From contig NW_006768785.1 of the NCBI RefSeq assembly GCF_000204055.1, positions 407,958 through 471,957 on the forward strand: DNA of 64,000 nucleotides. The letters run 5' to 3'. The position numbers and the translations under genes were made by a program. Position 1 is the stretch's first letter. Each line of letters begins with the position of its first letter. Origin of the DNA: Melampsora larici-populina 98AG31. Lineage: Eukaryota > Basidiomycota > Pucciniomycetes > Pucciniales > Melampsoraceae. Below are positions 12,600 through 22,226 of the stretch, piece by piece. The notes under the pieces were generated by a model. The model saw only the letters and a list, made by a program, of their open reading frames with translations, was not told where the DNA came from and made no database searches.

Positions 12600-13165
12600 T
12601 TTTTTGGCATGGATTCAAAAAAAACCCATGTACAAGGGTCAAGTAGTGGTTGGAAACTTTCTATACCCGCTATACGTGATGTGACTTTGTTACATTGTTT
12701 CCTGCTCTTTTTCTTGTCATTTCCTTAAAAATTCTTCTTGATCCTTTTGTTTACTTTATTTTTTTTCTCTACTTGTTTTTGTCTTGGCTTTTGTTAGAAT
12801 GACCTTGTGAATGAGTGTGAACTTTCAAAATGAGGTTCATGATTGTGTAGGAATTCTTGAAAGTGAACAATAGCCCAAATATACATCATTGGAGGTTGAG
12901 AGATTAAAAGTGAGGGCAAACCAATATGGTTTGAGAACATGGTTGGGTTAATGAAGATTAACAAAGAAAGGATGTTACACACTACCATCAGAGTATCAAA
13001 AAGCTTCTCAAGGCAACTTGTGATACATATGCAAAGCTTGCATCACACCTGGGTCAAACACTTCTCCCTACAATCTACCCTGCGGGTAAGCCCGTTGGGT
13101 CTACCACAGGACCACTGACACATAGCTGGCCCCGGTCTGTGTAAGTCCACATTGTCACGGACACT
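12600..13165. other. Non-coding interval
   Basis: No gene or family match seen between the MITE-bearing repeat and the 21-bp tandem array. Confidence 0.5.
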
Positions 13166-13334
13166 TAAGACTATAAGTACCTAGCTTGAGACCTTAAGTA
13201 CTTGACTTAAGACCTTAAGTACTTGACTTAAGATTGTAAGTACTTGGCTTAAGACCGTAAGTACTTGGCTCAAGACCTTAAGTACTTGGCTTAGGACCTT
13301 ATGTACCTAACCCAAGGGGCTCAAGTGCCTAGCT
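13166..13334 (+). repeat. 21-bp tandem array, about 7-8 units
   Basis: The unit reads approximately AAGACCTTAAGTACTTGACTT. Seven recognisable units occupy 13166-13312, followed by a degenerate eighth. Units differ by one to four bases. Each contains the palindromic AAGTACTT core. Non-coding minisatellite. Confidence 0.85.
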
Positions 13335-13407
13335 TATGCTTGGGCCCAAATGTTGACCATCTAGTGAAAAAAAAATTTATCAATGCCTCAGATGGTCCCA
13401 AGGAGAT

Positions 13408-13560
13408 CTGTAATATCAAGTTATATCATACATCAACTGCATTCAGTTTTGCAAGTTAAAAATCAAGTCACAGAAGAAAATGGAGTATAAACACAGTCAT
13501 TGGCATGGATAAATTAGGAGAATCTCTTGGGTTGGGAGCCAAGCTTATTTAGATGAGGTA
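13408..13560 (+). repeat. Dispersed repeat, copy 2 (empty-site copy)
   Basis: This is the partner of the repeat at 11579. It runs uninterrupted through CTTATTTAGATGAGGTAC, exactly where copy 1 carries the PIF/Harbinger-type MITE. Confidence 0.75.
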
Positions 13561-14472
13561 CCAAATATTCATAAGACACTTTAGATTTCATTCTTTGACA
13601 ATTCAGACTTTCTCAGGTTGTCAGTCACTGTAGTTTTTCATGAATTCATCCTTCAATCAACAGACGTTGACCCAACCCTTCATACCATAGAATCAAGACC
13701 TTCAGCTGGTTACTTGTCAGAACTAGTCTCACAATGCATTGATTCACTTAGGATGAAGAAGATCTGTCTCAGGTTCAGATTCTTCAAGAATGAAACTTCA
13801 TATTCTTGTTGAAAGTGGTGCTTTAAGTAAACAGGGCCCTCTAAATTGTGAAAGACATGTGTTCTGATCTCATGGAAGAGTGGCCAGGCAAGAAACAAGT
13901 TAGGAGATGTAATTATGAACTATTGCAAAATTACACCACAAGGACACTCAGATACATTCAGGATGTCCTCTTTTTTGCAGAGGGCAAGACGTCTTGACAC
14001 TGTCTCCTGCAAGGCGTCCACCGGATATTCCCCTCAGACACCGCCATGGCATCCAAAGGATGAAGTGAGAATGTCACACCTCAGGGTCATCTCAATGATG
14101 TCCTGACTTGGGATGCCAGCCCAAGGTCGTGATGTAGAGCATTTGGGACATCCTCCTGCAAAAAGGTGTCTTTGTGGTGTACCAGTCCTAACTATGCAAA
14201 ATGCATAGCTCTGAGATCTCCTTATTGGTAACAGACTTAGGAACATCATTGCAGCATGAACATTCATGATAAGAGGATTGAGTGTGCTCTGTACTGGGTC
14301 AAAAGTGCTTGATGCCCCTCCTGCCACCTCAGGATAATTGTACTCAACCTTCAAACTTTCACTAAGTTTAATAGGGTTGGTGGTTTTGATTGAAACTTTT
14401 CTTATAAGTGAATCCACTCAATGGTCAAAGATTTGAGGTTGTGAATAGCAACAAGGAGGTCACCACAAGAAC
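13561..14472. other. Non-coding interval
   Basis: Short frames of fewer than 130 codons occur on both strands, but none has a recognisable domain or neighbouring exon. A related motif, GGATGTCC, recurs around 13965 and 14150 in opposite orientations, suggesting old transposon debris. Confidence 0.4.
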
Positions 14473-14624
14473 CAGGGATGCAGGAGTGAGTATGAGTTTA
14501 CTCAGTAAAGTGAGTATTATTGAGTATACTGAGTATTTTTGCCTATTTTTGGCCCTGTAAACCCATACAAAGTGAGTATCAGTTGAGTATATACTCATAC
14601 TCGGTACTCATTCCTGCATCCCTG
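14473..14624. mobile_element. 152-bp hAT-type MITE, copy A
   Basis: Terminal inverted repeats start CAGGGATGCAGGAGTGAGTA and end with ACTCATTCCTGCATCCCTG. The element is flanked by a perfect 8-bp duplication, ACAAGAAC (14465-14472 and 14625-14632), characteristic of hAT transposons, as is the CAGGG terminus. A second copy lies at 25458. Confidence 0.9.
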
Positions 14625-14632
14625 ACAAGAAC

Positions 14633-15428
14633 TGAAAGTTTGAAGCCCCTCTGGAATCCCCATGTCTCCCCATGTGTGAGGAGCACATGTGTGAGATATT
14701 TATTAGGATAAAGGTATATAGAATCTGTTTGAAGAGGGCACTTTTCTCCCATTGTATTCTGGCAGTTTTTTGTTTGAAACTGTCATCAATTGAGTTGCTT
14801 TCCCAATCAAAGATCATGGAAGTGTTGTTAAGGCCAGATTCAAGTGTTTGTCTGCTCAAGACCTTCATCTTCAACCACTATCAATCTTTAAAATTAACCA
14901 ATGTCTAAGGTTCAAAGCCGAAAGAAGCTGTCACTTTTCTTCAGTACCATGTGGGCAGAGACAGTTTAGCCTGAATATAAGATTTCAATCAACTATTGCA
15001 AAGTACAATTCACATTATAAGAGGTGATATAAGATTGATGAAGTCTCAGGGTTTTCTTACTTAAAATCTGGAACTCCAATGCCCTTTTGGGGGTTGAAGT
15101 TGGTAAAAGTTGGTAATCAAAGGCAAGTTTGGAATTAAACAAAAGCCAAACTTGTAGCCTGAGATTTGATATGTAATGGTCAGATTGAGATAAGATGCAG
15201 ACCGAGAGAAAGGTTGGAGAGCCAAGCTCGGGTGTCGGGCGTCAAAGCTCCGAGCTCCCGAGGTACAAAATAACAAAGGTGTTGTCTGTGTAGAAATGGA
15301 ATTATGAATGAAACTGTTCATAGAGTGGGAGTGAGGAGGAGAATGAATGAAAGTGAGCTGTGACTTGAGCATCCTTCGTTGGTTGGTATTCAAAGTCAAA
15401 AGAACATTCTCCAACATTCAACATCATC
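14633..15428. other. Upstream region of the RING-H2 gene
   Basis: No recognisable gene; the right-hand part is the presumptive promoter and leader of the gene starting at 15429. Confidence 0.45.
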
Positions 15429-17541
15429 ATGCTCACCTTCTCATCTTCAAATCCAGAGGTAAGCAAAATCAAATACTCCAATCTCACTAACTGATACTAA
15501 CTATTGGATTGTTTGAAACCAACAGACACTAGAACTCTTTCGATCAGTTTACTATAGACCCAAGATAGTCTTAATCATCTTACTCTTCATCACATTTCCT
15601 TCGATCGATAGAAACTTACATCAATCAATTCAATCTGATTCAAACTTATCATCAAAATCAGCTTATCCGCTTCATCATCATCAGCAGTCTTCATCTTCAC
15701 AATCGCAATCATCAACATCTCAAAAACCATTATCCTCAAAGAAACCTTCAAATCCTCAAAAGAGTCATTCTTCAAATAAAGATCGACTTCATCCTTTATC
15801 ATGTCCTGATGCTTATTTAGATCATCGTAATAATATCATTTGTCCACATGCTCCCAAAAGACTCAAAAGTGTAAGACAAAGATGTGATGAAGTTTTACAA
15901 GAAATCAAAACTTCAATCAAACGTTGGTCAAATCCTCAATTAATTCATCAATCTTCATCTCATCTTAATCCTCAACTCATCAAACTAGTCACTCAATCTT
16001 CAAGTAACGGGTTAACTAAATCTCAAGATGCAAATTGGAAATTCCGATCAATGATCTGTACACCAATCTCAAGTCCATTTGCTCATCTGATCATCTTACT
16101 TCATACTTTATTCTTCATTCAAGCTTTATCACTTTTAATTGAAGATGCCTTAATTAAAGATGCTTGCTCAAGTACATTTATTCATTCATTTAGAAGTTCA
16201 TCATCTTGGTCAAAACTTTGGTCAAGAGTTAAATTTCGATTTAGAAATCAATGGAGTAAAAGATCATTTTGGGAACCATTTGTGTTTTGGATTGTTTCGA
16301 TCATGATCATTTCAACTATTGCAATCGAAACTTTTGGCGAAACTGGCTCTTGGCAAACTGGTGCGATTTGGCATGATTTGCCTTTTAGAAGGATTTGTCA
16401 AACTTTAAATCCATTGGATTCTAATCATGATCATCAAAACTCAATGGATACTAGTACTTCAACATCTGACTCAAAAATGACTGAAGTTAGAATCTCAATT
16501 ATTGGTCTTCAAGCACTCAAGATTCTCAGTTTCTTTCTAGATCGAGCTCCTTTCTTAAAACCAGCTAGAAGTTTAATCTTAATTGAATGTGGAGTAGCAT
16601 TAGTTTGTTTATGTCAACCTGCTCAACACTTTCTTCCTCAAAAAGTTTTACCCAAAGCTATCAAAATCCCTAATCGAATTCTATCTCGAATCACACATCG
16701 ACCTACGAGATCTTTAGTTGAATTCGATCCTTTATCTGAAAATGGTCGTTTTTTCAATGATCGACATCGATCATCTGCTATAGAAACGCTTCGAAATAGG
16801 TCGAATTCTAATCATACAAACACCAATCATCATCAATCTCCAGTGGTAGTTGAAGTGGAGACGAAATGGGTATTGAGTGTGTTAGTGGAAGCTTGCGTCT
16901 GCATAGCTGCCATATCAAGTTATGCAGTGGTCATGGTGAGTGGTCAACAAAACCTTTCAAATGAATTCTCATTCATATAAAGATATGTGTAAGTCTATTG
17001 ATTGAATGCTGACAAAAATCTGGTTCGACCCTTTACAACCTGATTCTACAAGGTTCACTTACCGTATACGTCTTACTATTGGTTTCCATTAATCCTCACC
17101 GTTACTTATGTAAAAGTTTGCATTGAAAGATTAAAAAACCTATATCGATCAGCCCTTCACACGGTTAGATGTTTAGAATCGGTTCTAAGTCGATTCTCGC
17201 CTGAAATTAATAAAAAAGGAAGAGATTGGAAATGTAGTATATGTTTTGAAGATGAAGAAAGGTCGGATGATTCGGATGATTCAAGTAAATCACCTAGTTT
17301 AGAAGAAACCAATCGATCACCTACTAAATTGAATCATTCTGGTAATGGTAATGCAAATCAAAGAGGCGAGAAATGTGTCAGTTTGAAATGCGGTCATCTT
17401 TATCATGCTAAATGTTTAGTGAAATGGTTACATTATCAAACGTTTTGTCCGATTTGTCATCGTTCTGTTCATACTACTACTACTACCACCACATCTGATT
17501 CTTCTTTGAGAGGTGATGAATCTTTCCCGCAAGAAGATTAA
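15429..17541 (+). CDS. Multi-pass membrane RING-H2 E3 ubiquitin ligase
   Basis: Predicted membrane-anchored E3 ligase. Exons 15429-15458, 15526-16935 and 17053-17541 join in phase to 642 codons. The first exon is ten codons ending at a GTAAGC donor. Hydrophobic segments lie near residues 23-34 (IVLIILLFITF) and 190-210, in a block reading FVFWIVSIMIISTIAI, near SLILIECGVALVCL and in two closely spaced segments just before the RING, so the ligase domain probably faces the cytosol. The RING-H2 domain reads CSIC, then KCGHLYHAKC and FCPICH, supplying C-x2-C, C-x-H-x2-H-x2-C and C-x2-C. An acidic Ser/Asn-rich insert of about 48 residues separates the second and third ligands. It resembles TM-RING ligases of the ER/Golgi generally; I cannot name the orthologue. 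Histidine- and serine-rich linkers occupy the lumenal N-terminal third. Confidence 0.8.
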
Positions 17542-18559
17542 TTATTTGATATACTTTTTCATCATATCTTTTCAATTTTTTCCTCAAGTCTTTATTGATT
17601 TTATTGATTTTTGATTTCTTTTCATGATCACAAGATCAATTTGTTCACTTTGTTTCTTTTTAAATTTTCCCTTCAATTCTTATCAATCGTTTATCTTTTT
17701 CAGGAAGCATATACCGTTATTTCCTTTCCTTTCCTTTCATTCTTTTTTTGCAAAGTTAACAAGACTTTTTTTACATTTTTTTTTCTTTTTCACTCTTTGT
17801 TTTGTAAAAAATACATCATTTTTCAATTTCCAAAGTTTTCTTGATCATCTTTATTTTTACAAGCTTTTTTCAAAATTGTAAATACATACATATGTTTGTT
17901 TATATCTCTTGTTTTTATATTCTTTACAAATAAAGGAAAATAACTTTTCTTTCATTCTTTTTTTTTCTGACATCCATATATTTGTATTATTGATGTTATA
18001 TTGTTTTTTTATGCAAACCTTGCAAAGATTATTTTGAATTATCATCATTCCTTTTTTTTGTACATTTATTATATTATCAATCTTATTCAATATTTCATTT
18101 TGCCTGTGAATGTCCAGTACTGGCTTGGTGGTGTTGAGTCTTAGCGAGCGGGGGTGAAGGAAGAGAAGGAAATGGCCAGATTGGGGTTTTCAGAGAATGA
18201 ATGAATTCTGTGTTTCTATCCGAGGATGATGAGAGTCAACTTGAAGCAGACAAAAATGCGGAATATGTACAAAATGACAAACCACTAGTGAAGATAGATT
18301 TTAATGGAACAGTGTACACACAACTTAAGACTCACCATAGACTCACTCATACGTGAGTCCATGGACCTTGTGATGATCACTCAAGTCTGGTGATGATCTT
18401 CACTGCCAATTCACATCGCCACATAATCGCCAGTGTGACATTTTGGTTGATGCAAGAGAGCAGAGAAATCGGCCGTTTTTCCGTGATGAGCATCCCTGAA
18501 GTACTCAGAAGGAACAGAAGTATCCCTCAGAAGCCAGTGTCCCTCAAGAACTGCTGCTG
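17542..18559. other. T-rich 3' region and intergenic DNA
   Basis: The T-rich stretch 17560-18100 follows the RING-H2 stop and probably holds its 3' end. The remainder has no recognisable gene. Confidence 0.5.
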
Positions 18560-19270
18560 GAAATGATTGAGTTAATGCGAGGGAAAAAGAAATAAATATG
18601 ATACGAGACCAACATTGCCAATTGCATTAGAGCGGCAAGGAAATAAGCTCTTTGCCATCGAAAAAGACCATGACCTTTTGAGGACTCTGAAACACGACTA
18701 TAACTGTGTCCAGTTCTGACCCAACCACGTGATCACTGATGTCAAGCAAATGATGCAAAAAAATCTCATTGTCTGATTTCAGTAAAACGACGACTAATAT
18801 ATTGAACGAAACAAACAGCTTGGAGATAATGGCTATGAACAGTCAATGAAAATGAAATGCGTATTGATATTCTCTATATTTTCTTTGTTACAACAGTCCA
18901 CTTGTTGGGAACTTATCTATAAGTCCCGGTCAAGCTTAGCTGTAGTAAGCCTCACGTAGCAACGCTTGAGCTCCTCAATGTCCTGGAAAGTTGAATAGAA
19001 AACATCATAACATCTTGTATCAGAATAGCAAAACAACCAACCAGATTAAATTCCAAAAACAATACTCACCGGAGATCCAAAGGCGAAAGGAAAAGCTCAA
19101 AGTTTTATATAATGATGATGATTCTGGAAAGAGAGTTGAGATTTGTTTCTTACTAGCACCAACGAACGAAGATAAGTTCCGATTTTTGAAAATGAATTAG
19201 AAAAATCAGAACTTATCTTCGTTGGTGCTAGTAAGAAACATATCGCAACTTTGTTTCCAGAATCATTAGG
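18560..19270 (-). pseudogene. Broken duplicate of the VLRF1 gene's 3' end, with a fold-back
   Basis: The segment repeats the last two exons and 3' flank of the gene at 20198-21294. The copy of the last exon lies near 18920-18985, and the intron and part of the third exon near 18986-19185. At about 19185-19203 the sequence turns round: 19203-19265 encodes on the plus strand the same block (SELIFVGASKK) that 19130-19185 encodes on the minus strand. The copy lacks the first two exons and has no ORF of useful length. It is a segmental duplication followed by an inverted duplication. Confidence 0.75.
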
Positions 19271-19439
19271 CTAGAGCTCAAATGTGACTCACTTTCTACA
19301 GTGTACTCACGAGGATCGCTTGGGAGCATGAATGGCATGAATATCAGTAGACGGATTGTCATCTATTTATACCTTTTTATTCCCCTGATAAACCGTTTCT
19401 GCGATATTTTTATGCTTTACTGATTGTTCTCCTTTTGCG

Positions 19440-19870
19440 TGTAACATTGTTGCTTTTCCCAATTCTACACCCCGCTTTTGGATCACCTAAATTCTCCATT
19501 TAGGCATGTAACCAATTCAAAAGCATCCAATGCTCTAAGTACTTTTGCCTATCGCTTTTGTTTAACAAAAGACCTGCGTCATCTTGAAAACTTTTGAAAC
19601 AGTTAAATCCTTGATTTAGGTGTGGAACCCATTCAGAAGCATCCAATGTTGAAATTACTCTTTGCCCATTGCTTTTGTATAACAAAGGCTAACTACGTCA
19701 TCTCGAAAAACCAAGCGTAATATTGTTGCTTTTCGCGATCACAGATCCTGATCTTGAAACACTTAAATCATCGATTTAGGCGTCGGAATGTTACCAAAAG
19801 CATCCAATCTTATAAGTCTTCTCCTGTACATCGCTTTTGCGTAATAAAAGCTCTGCTTTTAGAGATGATT
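19440..19870. repeat. Three diverged tandem repeats of about 125-165 bp
   Basis: Blocks beginning near 19495, 19610 and 19770 share ATTTAGG, AAGCATCCAATG-like and CATCGCTTTTG-like motifs in the same order. They sit between the two copies of the duplicated VLRF1 3' segment. Non-coding. Confidence 0.65.
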
Positions 19871-20197
19871 GAGTTGATGCGAGAGAGAAAGAAACAATTA
19901 TGATACGACACCAACATAAGCTTCTTGCCATCAAAAAAGACCATGCCCTCTCGAGGAGTCTGAAACACCATTATTGATCACTGTATCCAGTTCTGACACA
20001 ACTACATGATCACTAATCTCAAGCAAATGATGAAAGAAAATCTCATTGTCTGACTTAAACAAAGCGACGACTAATATATTTAACAAAACAAACAGCTTGA
20101 AGATAATGGTTATGTACAATCAATGAAAATGAAATGTGTATTGACATCCTCTATATTTCCTTTGTTATAGCAATAAGTCCACTTGTTGGAATCCTAT

Positions 20198-21294
20198 CTA
20201 TAAGTCACGATCAAGCTTAGCTGTAGTAAGCTTCACGTAGCAACGCTTGAGCTCCTCGATGTCCTGGAAAGTTGAATACAAAACATCAAAACATCTTGTA
20301 TCAGAATAACAAAACTAACCAAATTAAATCCCAAAAAAATACTCACCGGAGATCCAAAGGCGAAAGGAAAAGCTCGAAGTTTATTATGTAATGATGATGA
20401 TTCTGGAAAGAAAGTTGAGATTTCTTTCTTACTAGCACCAACGAAGATAAGTTCCGATTTGTCTAATTCATTTTCCCAAGACGACAAGAGCTCGGAGCCA
20501 GCCTATGAAACAAACAGAGACATGAGATCAGAGGAGATGAAAAATCCGAATTGAGAATTAAATTGCGTACCTTGTTCATGTGGTCTCTATCAACTGCTCC
20601 TTTTTTACGAGATAATTTTTCGACAACTTTTTCCTTTTTGCTCTTTGGATAACTCTTGGAATCGCCGTTTTTGCTTTCGAGACCTGGGGCAGCTAGATTG
20701 ATTGTTGGAAAGATGTTTCGTGAATCAAAGTCAGCCTTTACTAAAAAAAAGTCTACCCGAGATTGGTAACTAACGTTTGATCACTTCATCTTTGAGGACT
20801 ACCAATCTGTCTTTGATAGTTTCGCTTTCATCATGTTTTGCTAAATCAGTTTGAAGATGGATAGCAGCAATGTTTTCTTTTCCAAAGATGATCAAAGTCC
20901 AACGTCTGTGACCAAAGATTACAGGATCGTGTTGTAACCTTTGTAACTCGAAAAGAGGTTTATCAAATATCAAACCACTCTCACGATCATAAGACTGAGG
21001 TAAGACACAACGAAAGAATTCGAATCTGTAGGCTTGTCCAAACAATTTGATCCTTTTGATCCATTCGGGGTTACCAGGCCAAATTTCCTCTGATGCCTCT
21101 ACACTAGTTTGGGGAGCCAGGGACTCGGAGGATCCACAATGGAACGTGATCAGATTGATCTTGAAAAGATCTCCGCGTAAAGTCTTAGGGAGATCAAATA
21201 TGTAAAGCTCTCCCCATGCTTGAATTGTTTGCAAGTGTTCTAAAGTAAGTTCGTCGGATTTGGGGAAGGTGATCTGATTCTTTGTTGGCGCCAT
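20198..21294 (-). CDS. Compact VLRF1-domain protein (Vms1/ANKZF1-like)
   Basis: Exons 20775-21294, 20571-20692, 20347-20502 and 20198-20263 join in phase to 287 residues, starting at ATG 21294. The order of conserved blocks matches the eRF1-like VLRF1 domain of Vms1/ANKZF1, the peptidyl-tRNA hydrolase of ribosome quality control: GELYIFDLP near the N-terminus, then CVLPQSY..FELQRLQ, RRWTLIIFGKENIAAIHL, LLSSWENELDKSELIFVGAS and, at the end, LRAFPFAFGSPDIEELKRCY. In place of the glycine-rich loop with the catalytic glutamine (GSQ) I read only a short basic stretch ending RKKGAVDRD. The N-terminal zinc finger and the C-terminal ankyrin, coiled-coil and VIM regions of the usual roughly 630-residue fungal protein are absent. 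It may therefore bind ribosomes or tRNA without cleaving, or do something else. Family assignment is by eye. Confidence 0.6.
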
Positions 21295-22226
21295 TGAAAA
21301 AAGTTAATGTATAATTAAAGTTGAAGATGTGTATGATATATAAAGACGATAGAACTGTTTATGCTGACTTTAAGTGTAAGTTTATGAATGCTATGAATGA
21401 AGAATTGAATACTGCTTGTATGGATTGTTTGGAATTATATGATGGAGATTGAATGGTGGCAATGGATGATTCTATTATCGGGTTTATGTACCCAAACCCA
21501 TGTGATGTTTTGCAAGATCATCGACCAACTATTGTAGAGCCTGAGGAGCGCCATTCTTGGAGGATCAAAGAAATGAACAAAAGCACAAAAAATGTATACA
21601 TCTGGCCGTTAGGAAGCCAAAGGGAAAGCTAGGCTCCTTAGCAAGCTGCACTCCGTTAGAATTTGGCTCAGTTGCACTTTACCAAAATTCGGTTGAAAAC
21701 TTCTTGAGCTTCGAATCTTTGTTGTTCAGCATTTGTCGTAGGCTCACTCCATCCCATCTACACACCAATGACTTTTCAAACCCTTTGAGTGTTCGTCTGG
21801 AAGATTAGTCCATTCAATGATTATGAAGAGACCATTCTCGAGCGCATACGTTGAATAACTATGATCTTGGTGAAGGGAAAGCAAAAAAACGCTGGTGGCC
21901 AGTAGACCGAGCTAATTGGACAACATGCAAAATGAAGAACCTTGGTTTGCAAACAAACTCTCAGCTTTTTCAATCAGTCAACAATGACTTCCAGAGATGA
22001 TGGTTTTGTTTCAGAGTGCTAACGTGCCCGCCTTGCGTGTGCTGTGTGTCGTGTTGCATGTCGAGGTGGCACAGGGTGGCACCCCCCGCTCAGGGCTTCC
22101 GTAGGTATGTAATCCGGCAAGATCAGGGCCGGATCTTCATAACAAACACGGTGATAGCCGGCTCAGGGTGCTGATCGGCCAAGTTCCAACTCACCTCTTC
22201 AGTGTTTTGATTCACTTTTCAGATCA
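21295..22226. other. Divergent promoter interval
   Basis: Lies between the minus-strand VLRF1 gene and the plus-strand EXO84 gene. It holds no gene I can support. GC content rises at about 22020-22130, just upstream of EXO84. Confidence 0.5.
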
